DNA of 34,693 nucleotides from an uncultured Actinomycetes bacterium (lineage in GTDB: Bacteria; Actinomycetota; Coriobacteriia; Coriobacteriales; Atopobiaceae), in assembly GCA_900313905.1 (NCBI GenBank), contig OMTG01000120.1, positions 1 to 34,693 on the forward strand, written 5' to 3'. This document shows, piece by piece, positions 23,644 through 32,456 of the stretch. The position numbers were made by a program, and so were the translations under genes. Every line of letters starts with the position of its first letter. The first letter of the stretch is position 1. The notes under the pieces were generated by a model. It was not told where the DNA came from, searched no databases, and saw nothing but the letters and a program-made list of their open reading frames with translations.

Positions 23644-25440
23644 CTAGGCGAGCTCGAAAAGCACGCTCGCAAAGGGCGGAAGCGTGCAGGTGAGCTTGCC
23701 GGTCTTCGGATCGAAGGAGGCCTTCGTCTTCCCGTCGACCGTGGTGCCGCCGAAGCGCTGCCAGTCGGAGTCCAGAAGGACCGTCGCCTTCTTCGCATCA
23801 GGGACATCCACGCTGTAGTCTGTCTGCTCGGCGCCGCTGAAGTTCATGATGGCGCAGATGCGCTTGCCCTTCTTGTCGGTGCGTTGAATCGCATAGCAGA
23901 CCCTCGTCGTCGAGGCGACATCGAGCCAATGGAAGCCCTTCTCCTCGTAGTCGCCCTCCCAGAAGGCAGGGGTGCTGAGATAGAGATGGTTGAGCTCGGA
24001 GCAGTAGTGGTAGAACGCATCATGCACCGGGTAGGAGCGCAGGAACCAGTCCTGCTCGCGCTTCTCGTCCCACTCGCGGAGCTGGGCGATCTCGGATCCC
24101 ATGAAGTTCAGCTTCTTGCCCGGGTGGATCATCATGTACAGGTAGAGGGAGCGGGCCTGCGGGAACTTCTTGTCGTAGTCGCCCCACATCTTCTGGGCGA
24201 TGGTCGCCTTGCCGTGCACGACCTCGTCGTGGGAGAGCGGCAGCAGGTACCGCTCGTTGTAGTAGTACATCATGCTGAAGCTCAGCTTGTGGTAGTTGCC
24301 GGCACGGAAGTAGGGGTCGGTCTGGAAGAAGCTCAGCGTGTCATGCATCCAGCCCATGTCCCACTTGTAGTCGAAGTCGAGGCCGCCCTCGGAGGCGGGC
24401 TTCGTGGTGCCGGCGAAGTTCGTGGAGTCCTCGGCGACGAGGAAGCTGCCCTTGTTCAGGGCCTTCACGCCGGCATTCATCTTGCGCACGAAGGCGACGG
24501 CGTCGTTGTTCACGCCACGGGCCTCGTCGCCCTGCCAGTAGATGATGCGGGAGATGGCGTCCATGCGCAGGCCATCGAAGTGGTAGCAGCCGAGCCAGAA
24601 GTTGGCGGAGGACTGCATGAAGCTCCTCGACTCGCCACGGGAGTACATGAAGTTGTGCGAGCCCCATTCGGAGACGCCCACTGCATCGTTCGGGTACTCG
24701 AAGAGCGGCGTGCCGTCGTAGTCGGCAAGGCCATAGGGGTCGGTCGCGAAATGCACCGGCACGATATCGAGGATGCAGCCGATGCCTGCCTCATGCAGGG
24801 CATCGATGAGCTCCATCAGCTGCTGCGGGGTGCCATAGCGCGAGGTCGGGGAGAAGAATCCGGTCGGCTGGTAGCCCCAGGACCCATCGAAGGGATACTC
24901 GTTCAGCGGCATGAACTCGACGTAGTTGTAGCCAGTCTCGGTGAGGTACTTCACGAGGGGCTCTGCGAGCTCGTCGTAGCGGTACCAGTCCTTCGGATCC
25001 TCTGATGGCTCGCCGCCGGAACGCTTGCGCCAGGACCCCATATGCATCTCGTAGATATTCATGGGGCCATCCACCTGGTTCGTCCTCTTCTTCATCCATT
25101 TCTGGTCATGCCAGGTGTAGGAGAGGTCGCAGACGATGGAGCGATGGGCAGGGCGGAGCTCCATCCCGTAGCCATAGGGGTCTGCGTGGTCGATGGTCCT
25201 GCCGCCATGGGTGATCGCATACTCATAATGGTCGCCAGCCTTCGCGCCCTTCACGAAGGCCTCCCAGAAGTTGCCGTCCTCGATCTTCCTCATGGCGTAG
25301 GTCTCATCCTCGAGCTTGAGGTCGATCTTCTCGGCGGCAGGGGCGAACGTGCGGAAGATGACGCCACCATCCTGGAGATGGGCGCCCAGATACTGATGGG
25401 CAAAGTACTCGTTCCCCACATAGAAGTCATACGTCTTCAT
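23644..25440 (-). CDS. glgB: 1,4-alpha-glucan branching enzyme
   Basis: Makes alpha-1,6 branches in glycogen (GH13). The ATG at 25440 follows AGGAGG, giving 598 residues; the ~120-codon in-frame extension upstream is rejected because it lacks family sequence. An N-terminal CBM48-like domain (residues ~20-110: FRTFAPAAEKIDLKL, DPYGYGMELRP) precedes the catalytic barrel with YEMHMGSW, EFMPLNEYPFDGSWGYQ, the nucleophile Asp294 (GLRMDAISRI), acid/base Glu337 (LVAEDSTNF) and the His404-Asp405 pair (PLSHDEVVHGK). A C-terminal beta domain ends PPFASVLFEL. No other glycogen gene is in the window. Confidence 0.96.
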   Translation of the reverse strand: MKTYDFYVGNEYFAHQYLGAHLQDGGVIFRTFAPAAEKIDLKLEDETYAMRKIEDGNFWEAFVKGAKAGDHYEYAITHGGRTIDHADPYGYGMELRPAHRSIVCDLSYTWHDQKWMKKRTNQVDGPMNIYEMHMGSWRKRSGGEPSEDPKDWYRYDELAEPLVKYLTETGYNYVEFMPLNEYPFDGSWGYQPTGFFSPTSRYGTPQQLMELIDALHEAGIGCILDIVPVHFATDPYGLADYDGTPLFEYPNDAVGVSEWGSHNFMYSRGESRSFMQSSANFWLGCYHFDGLRMDAISRIIYWQGDEARGVNNDAVAFVRKMNAGVKALNKGSFLVAEDSTNFAGTTKPASEGGLDFDYKWDMGWMHDTLSFFQTDPYFRAGNYHKLSFSMMYYYNERYLLPLSHDEVVHGKATIAQKMWGDYDKKFPQARSLYLYMMIHPGKKLNFMGSEIAQLREWDEKREQDWFLRSYPVHDAFYHYCSELNHLYLSTPAFWEGDYEEKGFHWLDVASTTRVCYAIQRTDKKGKRICAIMNFSGAEQTDYSVDVPDAKKATVLLDSDWQRFGGTTVDGKTKASFDPKTGKLTCTLPPFASVLFELA

Positions 25441-25727
25441 CGTTGCGCTCCTCCTGAGCTTGCTCGATCCGTCTGTGCCCAGCGCACAGCATCCCGCATC
25501 TTCATTATCACCAAAAGAATAGGACAGATGTCGGATACTGGGGCGTCTTATCGTCCGGGGTTCAGGTTGCGGCCGCAGATGGCAGCGCAGGCGCGGATGG
25601 ATGGTCAGGAAGCGGCTGCTGTCTCTGAGGAGGAGGGCTTCTGAAGCCGAGGGAAGCCCCGCTTGGGATACAGTAGTTCCAGGCAGAAACGGGACGCTGC
25701 TTTCGCAGCGCCGATGAAAGGGGCAGG
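25441..25727. other. Divergent intergenic region glgB/patB
   Basis: This 287-bp gap must hold the promoters of both genes. A short perfect hairpin CGCTGC-TTTC-GCAGCG (25695-25710) stands just before the patB ribosome binding site and could modulate its translation. No known riboswitch pattern was recognised. Confidence 0.4.
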
Positions 25728-26930
25728 ATGGAATTCGATTACACGACGCTGCCAGAGCGTGCAGGATTCGATGCGATCGCAGTCGATGCGCTGGGGGAGG
25801 AGGGCGCACCGGGCGCCCCGAAGGAGGGGTTCGATGCCATTCCGATGTGGGTGGCAGACATGAACTTCAATGCCCCCTCCTGCATCACCGATGCGATAGC
25901 GGAGCGCCTCAAGCATCCGACCTTCGGCTACTTCGAGGCCAGGCCGGAGTACTACCAGGCGATCATCGACTGGCAGAAGACGAGGAACGGCATCTGTGGG
26001 CTCACGAAGGAGCACATCGGCTATGAGAACGGGGTCCTGGGCGGCGTCGTCTCCGCGATGGAGGCCTTCAGCTCGCCGGGCGATGCAATCCTCGTGCACG
26101 ATCCGACCTACATTGGCTTCACGGGCTCCATCCTGAATGCCGGAAGGCGTATCGTGCATAGCCCTCTTGCACGCGACAGCGAGGGCTTCTGGCGCATGGA
26201 CCTCGAGGATATGGCGAAGAAGATCGAGGAGAACCACATCCATCTCGTTATCTTCTGCAATCCCCACAACCCCTGCGGGCGTGTCTGGACCCGCGAGGAG
26301 CTCGAGGCTGCCAATGAGGTCTACAAGGAGCATGACTGCGTCGTGATCTCGGATGAGATCTGGAGCGACCTCATCCTGCCCGGCTACCACCACATCCCCT
26401 ACCAGAGCATCAATGAGGATGCGAAGATGCGCTGCCTGGCCTTCTATGCGCCTTCCAAGACCTTCAGCCTGGCGGGGCTTGTGGGCTCCTACCACATCGT
26501 CTACAACCCGTACCTGCGCGACAGGCTCGTCTCTGCGAGCAGCCGCACGCACTACAACATGATGAATGTGCTCTCGATGCATGCCCTGATCGGTGCCTTC
26601 TCCGAAGAGGGGGCCCAGTGGGTGGATGGCCTCATGCAGGTGATCGAGAAGAACGTCGATGTCGCGGAGCAGCATCTGCGTGCCCATGCCGGCATCGAGT
26701 TCGCCCGTCCGGAAGGCACCTACATGCTCTTCCTCGACTGCGCTGGCTGGTGCAAGGAGCATGGCAAGACGATCGACGAGCTCCAGCGTGCAGGCTGGGA
26801 TGTGGGCGTTGCCTGGCAGGATGGCCGCCCCTTCGAGCCGGGCGATACGATCCGCATGAACCTGGCCCTGCCGACCGCACGGGTCGAGGAGGCCTTCGAG
26901 CGCCTCGACCGCTACGTGCTCTGCGATTAG
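25728..26930 (+). CDS. patB: PatB/MalY-type PLP-dependent beta C-S lyase
   Basis: Fold-type I PLP enzyme that cleaves cystathionine or cysteine conjugates to thiol, pyruvate and ammonia. At 400 residues it has the family layout: IPMWVADMNFNAPSCITDAI (residues ~38-57), GYENGVLGGVVSAMEAF, IFCNPHNPCGRVWTREEL, VISDEIWSDLIL (cofactor ring region) and the PLP Lys244 in YAPSKTFSLAGL. Substrate carboxylate binding is expected from the C-terminal IRMNLALP. A ribosome binding site GGGGCAGG lies just before the ATG. proC follows after 22 bp, so the two may form an operon. MalY-like regulators share the fold, so a cystathionine-lyase role is the best but not the only reading. Confidence 0.9.
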   Translation: MEFDYTTLPERAGFDAIAVDALGEEGAPGAPKEGFDAIPMWVADMNFNAPSCITDAIAERLKHPTFGYFEARPEYYQAIIDWQKTRNGICGLTKEHIGYENGVLGGVVSAMEAFSSPGDAILVHDPTYIGFTGSILNAGRRIVHSPLARDSEGFWRMDLEDMAKKIEENHIHLVIFCNPHNPCGRVWTREELEAANEVYKEHDCVVISDEIWSDLILPGYHHIPYQSINEDAKMRCLAFYAPSKTFSLAGLVGSYHIVYNPYLRDRLVSASSRTHYNMMNVLSMHALIGAFSEEGAQWVDGLMQVIEKNVDVAEQHLRAHAGIEFARPEGTYMLFLDCAGWCKEHGKTIDELQRAGWDVGVAWQDGRPFEPGDTIRMNLALPTARVEEAFERLDRYVLCD

Positions 26931-26952
26931 GCATCAGGAAGGAGACCGGGAT

Positions 26953-27741
26953 ATGGAGCATCTTGGATTCATCGGGATGGGCAGCATGGCAGGTGCCTTG
27001 GCCCAGGGCTTCATCAGCTCAGGCGCCCTCAGGAAGGACCAGGTCTTTGCCTATGCGCCCCATCAGGAGAAGCTCAAGGTGAATGCAGAGCGCATCGGCT
27101 TTGTGCCGGTGGCGACGCTTGGTGAGCTGGCCGAGAAGGCAGACACCCTGCTTCTCGCCTGCAAGCCCTACCAGATCGAGGGCGTGGTGGCAGAGCTTCG
27201 GGACCAGCTTTGCGGCAAGGCCCTGATCTCGGTCGCGGCAGGCTGGGATTTCGAGCGCTACCAGAAGGTGCTGCCGGAAGGCGTCCGCTTCCAGTTCGTT
27301 ATGCCGAACACGCCGGCCATGGTGAAGGAAGGGGTGCTCCTCTTCGAGGACAGGAACAGCCTCGAGCCCGAAGAGCGTGCCCAGATCATGGAGCTCTTCG
27401 CCTCGGTCGGCGTCGTCGAGGAGATTCCGTCTGCCCTCATGGGCATAGCGGGCACGATCACGGGCTGCGGGCCTGCCTTCATCGACCTTCTGATCGAGGC
27501 CTATGCCGATGCAGCCGTGAAGTACGGGGTGCCCCGTGCCCAGGCCTATCCGCTTGTCGCACAGATGGTGAAGGGATCGGCAGCACTCCAGCTTGAGACG
27601 AAGGAGCAGCCAGGGGTCCTGAAGGACCAGGTCTGCTCGCCGGGAGGCACGACGATCCGCGGCGTCTGCGCGCTCGAGGAGGATGGATTCCGATCGGCCT
27701 GCATCCACTCGATCGATGCGATCATGAAGCCTGGAGCATAA
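26953..27741 (+). CDS. proC: Pyrroline-5-carboxylate reductase
   Basis: Last step of proline synthesis: NAD(P)H-dependent reduction of pyrroline 5-carboxylate. The 262-residue protein starts with the dinucleotide-binding motif GFIGMGSMAGALAQGF. Then come LLLACKPYQIEGVV, FVMPNTPAMVKEGV (residues ~116-129), and the C-terminal signature region ITGCGPAFIDLLIEAYADAAVKYGVPR and SPGGTTIRGVCALEEDGFR. The ribosome binding site is AGGAAGGAG. The gene closes with a strong terminator. Confidence 0.97.
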   Translation: MEHLGFIGMGSMAGALAQGFISSGALRKDQVFAYAPHQEKLKVNAERIGFVPVATLGELAEKADTLLLACKPYQIEGVVAELRDQLCGKALISVAAGWDFERYQKVLPEGVRFQFVMPNTPAMVKEGVLLFEDRNSLEPEERAQIMELFASVGVVEEIPSALMGIAGTITGCGPAFIDLLIEAYADAAVKYGVPRAQAYPLVAQMVKGSAALQLETKEQPGVLKDQVCSPGGTTIRGVCALEEDGFRSACIHSIDAIMKPGA

Positions 27742-27751
27742 AGGCAGGATT

Positions 27752-27785
27752 GGCGCCTGTGCCAGAGGGCATGGGCGCCTTTTCT
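27752..27785 (+). terminator. Terminator of the patB-proC unit
   Basis: GGCGCCTGTGCC pairs with GGCATGGGCGCC (two G-U pairs) around an AGAG loop, followed by TTTTCT. Confidence 0.88.
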
Positions 27786-27967
27786 CTATGGAGCGGATAC
27801 GGGCATATGCGGCAATTCCGGATATCCGCCCGAGCCACCGGACGCCTTGCTGCTGCCGATGGGGGAGCGGTGCATGACGGGAGAGGCTTCGGCGCAGCGC
27901 ATGGCGCTATAGTTCTTTGCCATGGACGCGCTGGTGATGCATTGCGAGAGATCGGGAGGTTCCCGTC

Positions 27968-30874
27968 ATGGCGAAGCTGTTCTGCCGCACGGCGCAAGGA
28001 GAGAATCCGGGTGGCAAGCAGAGGATCTTCATCTCGTGCCACAAGGATCTCGACGGCGTGCGGGATTCCATTGCAGAGTCCATCCTCTCCCGCTATGACT
28101 GCGCAGTCTTCTTCGTGGACGACGAAGCGGCTGATGCCTGCTCTGCGGTCGATCTGCCGGATGAGGAGCTCCTGCAGGAGATTGCCGGCATGCAGCTCCT
28201 GGTCGTGCTCGTGGATGACAAGGTGCTGCAGGATGTCGGCTGCGCATATGGCTACGAAGAGATATGGAGGCGCAATCAGGCGGCCTTGCAGGCAGAGCGG
28301 ATGCCTGTGCTGCCCATCTTTCTGGGTGACCCACGAGCAGACGATTTCAACCAAGGCCAGACGAGGCTCGAGTGCTACAACAGCATGGAGTGCTTCAGGA
28401 ACATCCAGTATCTCGAATTCCGCGACCAGGACTTCCTGCTCCGGATGGAACGGTTCCTGGACAGCGTCCTTCTGAGAGGCGAGGAGGAGGATGAGGTGCG
28501 CGCGTCCTTCGATGCAGGCGTCTTTTTGAGCTACCGGAAGAAGGACAGGGCGTATGTCCGGGACGCGATGCACGCCATCCATGCTGCGCCCGGCTGCCGG
28601 TATCTTGCCATCTGGTACGACGAATATCTCGTGCCTGGCGAGGATTTTGAGCAGGGCATCGCACATGAGATCGACCGCAGCGACGCGATCGTGCTCCTTG
28701 TCACGCCGCAGCTTCTCGAGCAAGGCAATTATGTGCAGGCAATCGAATACCCCCGATGGATGCAGGAGAAGGGGGCGGCGAGCGCCCTTCCCCTTGAGGC
28801 AGTGCATATGGGTCCCATCCAGAAGTGGAAGCTGGGCAAGCTCTTCCCGGATCTTCCCGCGCTTCTTCCGCTGGAAGGGCCTGAGCTTGGCTGTGCCCTG
28901 CGCAAGACGCTTGGCGCCTCCATCGGACGTCCCGAGACACCCAGGAAGCGCTACCTCATGGGCCTTGCCTATTTCTATGGCATAGACGTGGAGACGGACA
29001 AGCTGCTTGGGTTCTCACTGATTGAAGAGGCGGCCGAGCAGGGTCTCCCCGAGGCGATGGATCGGGTTTGCGACATGCGCCATTACGGGCTGGGCACGGA
29101 GATGGACTATCAGACAGAGCTTGCCTCGCTCAGGGGGCTGCGCACCTTCTGGCAGGGTTCGGACCGAGACGATGCCGCAGCCAAGCTCGTCCTCTGTGAC
29201 ATAAAGCTCCTCGACCTGCTCGTGGAGACATCCCAGCACGGGGAGGATGAATTTGCTGAGGTGGAGCGGGAACTCGAGCAGGCTGCCACGGAGCTCCAGG
29301 AGACTGGGGCAGAAGACAGAACGGCGCTCTTTGCCCTCTTCTGCTACTACGTAAAAAAGATGGACATGCTGGCGCTAGAGACGAAGACAGGCCAGGAGAA
29401 GGACGAGTATGGATGTACAACTATCAAAATTGAGCCATTTCGCCGGCACGATGAGATTGCCCCTGTCATCCAGCGCTTTGCCAAGCTGGAACGCCAGCTT
29501 GCTCCCGAAGACTTGGAGATATCGCTTACCGAAGCCTACCATGCATATCGGGAAGCTGAGATCATGGTTTCAGCCATCTACGACATTGACGGCACTAACG
29601 ATAATGAAGAGATCGATGGCTGCGGAACGGTCGCTGAGCTGAAGGAACGCTATTGGAGCAAGCAGCTCCACATTGCCGAGCTCATCGCCAGCCGCCACAA
29701 GACGCCGGCGGCGATGCGCTACCTCTTCTCGTCGTATTACAACATCGGGATGTTCTACTGTCAGAGGCGTCATGATTACGCGAAGGCCATGGAATACGGA
29801 CGTGAATCCCTCAAGGTGGCACGAACGATACGAAAGAATCCGGCTATCCGCCAACAGCTTAACTTTCTCTTGATGGGATGGCACGGCATGCTGATATCCT
29901 GCCTTTCGGCAGGCCAGGTCGATGAAGCGAAGAGCGTGGTGGAAGACTTCATTGCCAGCTATTGCCCAGCTGCGGTCAATAGCGAGAGGGCCGATATGGC
30001 CGCCTTTGTGGATAGCTTTGCAGATCATATCGAGGACCTGCTGAACCATGGCAAGCCTGAAGAAGCCGCTGATTTTGCCCGCTATGCCCTTTCTGCCTGC
30101 TGGAGGATGGGCCTCGCCCTGCGTGATGTGAACTTCGGTTGGTGGTATCCCATTCTCTTCAATGGGCTCAACAAGATGACAAAGGACCTGCGCCGTGTCT
30201 TCGAGGCGCTGGGGATTCCTTCTGCGGATGCTGAGAGCGACTTCATCTGTGCCCTCATCGCACACGATGATGCAGAGCAGCGCAAAGAGGCGGGCGACTT
30301 CGATGCGGCGCAGGAGAGCTTCAGAGAGGCCGCCCGGCTGATGAGGGGCGTGGTCGATGCCTCCGGAGATGCGTCGCAGAGCATTTTTGCGGAGATCTGG
30401 ATAGCGGAGCAGGCACTTGGGCGCGCGGAATGCCTCTACGAAGAGAAGAGATGGCCTGAGGCGCGACTCGTTGCCATTGGGGCTCGTGAGAAGCTTCTGG
30501 GACAGCCAGGCTCCGATTCGAATATCGCCAAGCTGGTCAGGATGCAGCTCTCATGTGTTGCAGCGGATTCGTCGTGCATGATAAGCGACTATCAGGAAGG
30601 CGAGCGCCTCATCAATGACAGCGTCGATGAGATCAGGGTGGGCGGTATCAACTTTCTTTCTCCCGGGCAGAGCTTGACCTTCTGCAAGACATGGGCTCAG
30701 ATGTGTGTGACCATGGGACTGTGCCAGTATTATCTGGGGAATGTCGGCAAGGCGCAAGACTGGATGGACAGAGCGCAGAGGATGCTGAATTCGCCTGAGC
30801 AATTTGGTGGGGTCAAGTTCCCGCAGGGGGCCCGGGATGTGTATGAGAGGATCAGGCGGAGGATGCTCATCTAG
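27968..30874 (+). CDS. TIR-TIR-Sel1/TPR protein, putative NAD-linked immune effector
   Basis: Large cytoplasmic protein of 968 residues. The ATG at 27968 is 7-8 bp after GGGAGG. Residues ~18-165 form a divergent TIR-like domain (QRIFISCHKDLDG, LLVVLVDDKVL, RMPVLPIFL) that keeps the fold pattern but no evident catalytic Glu. Residues ~181-315 are a typical TIR domain: FDAGVFLSYRKKDR (box 1), AIWYDEYLVPGEDF, IVLLVTPQLLEQGNYVQAIEYPRW with Glu260 as candidate NADase residue. Residues ~326-385 are a Sel1-like repeat (YLMGLAYFYGID..., LIEEAAEQGLPEAM). The rest (to 968) is helical, TPR-like (YNIGMFYCQRRHDYAKAMEYGRES). Bases 29330-29900 are more AT-rich than the rest. The architecture is one I have seen in gut Firmicutes; function is inferred. 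Confidence 0.88.
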   Translation: MAKLFCRTAQGENPGGKQRIFISCHKDLDGVRDSIAESILSRYDCAVFFVDDEAADACSAVDLPDEELLQEIAGMQLLVVLVDDKVLQDVGCAYGYEEIWRRNQAALQAERMPVLPIFLGDPRADDFNQGQTRLECYNSMECFRNIQYLEFRDQDFLLRMERFLDSVLLRGEEEDEVRASFDAGVFLSYRKKDRAYVRDAMHAIHAAPGCRYLAIWYDEYLVPGEDFEQGIAHEIDRSDAIVLLVTPQLLEQGNYVQAIEYPRWMQEKGAASALPLEAVHMGPIQKWKLGKLFPDLPALLPLEGPELGCALRKTLGASIGRPETPRKRYLMGLAYFYGIDVETDKLLGFSLIEEAAEQGLPEAMDRVCDMRHYGLGTEMDYQTELASLRGLRTFWQGSDRDDAAAKLVLCDIKLLDLLVETSQHGEDEFAEVERELEQAATELQETGAEDRTALFALFCYYVKKMDMLALETKTGQEKDEYGCTTIKIEPFRRHDEIAPVIQRFAKLERQLAPEDLEISLTEAYHAYREAEIMVSAIYDIDGTNDNEEIDGCGTVAELKERYWSKQLHIAELIASRHKTPAAMRYLFSSYYNIGMFYCQRRHDYAKAMEYGRESLKVARTIRKNPAIRQQLNFLLMGWHGMLISCLSAGQVDEAKSVVEDFIASYCPAAVNSERADMAAFVDSFADHIEDLLNHGKPEEAADFARYALSACWRMGLALRDVNFGWWYPILFNGLNKMTKDLRRVFEALGIPSADAESDFICALIAHDDAEQRKEAGDFDAAQESFREAARLMRGVVDASGDASQSIFAEIWIAEQALGRAECLYEEKRWPEARLVAIGAREKLLGQPGSDSNIAKLVRMQLSCVAADSSCMISDYQEGERLINDSVDEIRVGGINFLSPGQSLTFCKTWAQMCVTMGLCQYYLGNVGKAQDWMDRAQRMLNSPEQFGGVKFPQGARDVYERIRRRMLI

Positions 30875-30998
30875 CAAGCTGGCATGCGTCGAGGCAGGAG
30901 GGTGCAATCCGGAACGGAGTTTGCGAGAATGAAGGGTGCGGCGCTGGCTTGGGATAGCCCGCTGCCGCCTGTGTGGGACCCGTCAGAAAGGATGATCC

Positions 30999-31946
30999 GT
31001 GTTCTGGTCACTTGTCTCGCTGGTCGTGATCGGCCTTCTCATTCGTTTCATCTTCTGGCTCGTGAAGTCGTTCTTCGCCTGGCTCGGACGGGGCAAGCCT
31101 GTCCAGCGCGCCATCGATAATCGTGCCGTCTCAGACGATGTGGTCGATGCGGTCGACCAGCTGATCATCTACCGGGCAGCGCGCAAGATCGGCAAGGATA
31201 CGAGAAAGCCGCTGCGCCTGACCGGCCAGCAGGTCCGGCAGATCCAGAAGGCGGAGGCCATCGTCCGCAACGACTACGTCGACCACATGCATATCACGTG
31301 GTATCACGTCGTTATCATCTTCCTCATCTGCTCGTTTCTGGGCCTGGCCCTCGAAGAGGGCTGGATGTTCATCTCGGTCGGCCTCACCCAGGGCCGCTAT
31401 GGGCTCGTATGGGGTCCCTTCTCGCCGCTCTATGGGTTCGGCGCCCTGCTTCTGACGGCAGCCGGCATGTTCATGCGCAGGAAGCATGCGAAATGGTGGC
31501 AGATCTTCCTTATCTCGATGGTCGTGGGCGGCCTTCTGGAGCAGCTCACTGGCTGGACGATGGAGACCTTCATGGGAGCAGTCTCATGGGACTACATCGC
31601 AGGCGGGGTCCCGGGCGCCATCACCAAGTGGGTGGCTGTGCCCTTCCTCTTCTTCTGGGGCTTCCTCGGCCTTGCCTGGACCGAGATCGTGATGCCCTGG
31701 CTCCTCTACACGATCGGCGAGCCGACGACGAAGCGGCAGGTCACCTTCGTGGCGCTGCTTGCTGTCTATCTGGCAGCGGATATCAGCATGACACTGGTGT
31801 GCTTCAACAGGAGGGCTGCGCGCGATGCGGGGATACCTCCGAAGAACGCCTTCGAGGAATGGGTGGACGAGCACTACTCGAACGAGTTCATGAGCAGCCG
31901 CTTCGAGAACATGGTGATCGAGGGCGGCACCAGCACCACCGCCTGA
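30999..31946 (+). CDS. Putative ABC-transporter permease-type membrane protein (CmpB family)
   Basis: Integral membrane protein of 315 residues. The GTG at 30999 follows AAAGGA by a normal gap. A first hydrophobic segment (residues 2-29) is followed by a ~65-residue soluble charged part. Then come five or so membrane segments beginning WYHVVIIFLICSFLGLALEEGWMF. The motif GRYGLVWGPFSPLYGFGALLL and the later MVVGGLLEQLTGWTMETFMGAVSWDY with a short W-rich loop are characteristic of the 'putative ABC transporter permease' family (ABC_trans_CmpB). Nothing shows a cognate ATPase; the role is unknown. It has a terminator of its own. Confidence 0.85.
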   Translation: MFWSLVSLVVIGLLIRFIFWLVKSFFAWLGRGKPVQRAIDNRAVSDDVVDAVDQLIIYRAARKIGKDTRKPLRLTGQQVRQIQKAEAIVRNDYVDHMHITWYHVVIIFLICSFLGLALEEGWMFISVGLTQGRYGLVWGPFSPLYGFGALLLTAAGMFMRRKHAKWWQIFLISMVVGGLLEQLTGWTMETFMGAVSWDYIAGGVPGAITKWVAVPFLFFWGFLGLAWTEIVMPWLLYTIGEPTTKRQVTFVALLAVYLAADISMTLVCFNRRAARDAGIPPKNAFEEWVDEHYSNEFMSSRFENMVIEGGTSTTA

Positions 31947-31967
31947 GAGATGACATGAACGATGGAT

Positions 31968-31999
31968 ATGAGAAGCGCCCCGTGAGGGGCGTTTCTCAT
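31968..31999. terminator. Bidirectional terminator after the CmpB-type gene
   Basis: A 14-bp stem ATGAGAAGCGCCCC / GGGGCGTTTCTCAT with a GTGA loop. It lies between convergent genes (CmpB-type and the 44-residue peptide gene) and can serve both. Confidence 0.8.
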
Positions 32000-32034
32000 A
32001 ACAGGGGGAGATTGGAAAGAGGGCTTTGAGCGCC

Positions 32035-32169
32035 TCAGAAGAGCGCACATAGGGTCAGCAGGATTCCCAATGCGGCAGCGCAGCCTGCAACAGTCACCAA
32101 GTCGGCTTCCATGATCAGGTGAAAGCCATAGCCCAAGCCCTCAAGGCCTGATCTCATCTCGTCGCTCAT
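32035..32169 (-). CDS. Small membrane peptide, 44 residues
   Basis: A short gene easily missed. On the minus strand AAAGGAGG lies 9 bp before the ATG at 32169, an unusually perfect ribosome binding site. It encodes MSDEMRSGLEGLGYGFHLIM followed by a hydrophobic end with VTVAGCAAALGILLTLCALF, a likely single membrane helix running to the C-terminus. The first ~24 residues are amphipathic and polar. No homologue is recognised. The terminator at 31968-31999 lies just beyond its stop. Short hydrophobic peptides of this type may be regulators of membrane complexes or toxins; no evidence chooses between them. Confidence 0.6.
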   Translation of the reverse strand: MSDEMRSGLEGLGYGFHLIMEADLVTVAGCAAALGILLTLCALF

Positions 32170-32456
32170 ATCTGGTTGCCTCCTTTGCGCGTTGCGGGAG
32201 CGCCTGCGTGACTGCTCCTATGGCTATCATTTCCGATTCCGGAGCCCATCCAGAGGTCTGGGGCAAGCCTTTACGGGCTTGTGGCGATGGCTTACGGAGA
32301 CGTTACAGAAGCTGTGCCATTCCCATACAGAGCTGGAAGGCAAGCCGCTGGAGAAGTTCAGGGGCGTGCAGCTCTTCGGGATATCGGGAGGATGCCCGTC
32401 CGATAAAAGTAAGAATCGGCTAACATAGCGCCGTTGCCTACTGATTGGAGCTATCT
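32170..32456. other. Intergenic region before the ABC exporter
   Basis: Divergent promoters for the small peptide gene and the ABC operon must lie here. A short plus-strand frame (32192-32428) has no family features and no ribosome binding site. AAGCC...GGCTT forms a weak hairpin near 32264-32280. No riboswitch was recognised. Confidence 0.35.

Noticed and set aside
32200-32280. A second pfl/ZTP riboswitch suggested by GTGACTG
   Set aside because: The conserved ACCACGGGGA and CTGGGCA elements are missing.
32192-32428. 78-codon frame upstream of the ABC exporter
   Set aside because: No ribosome binding site and a translation without family features; overlapping alternative frames are equally open.
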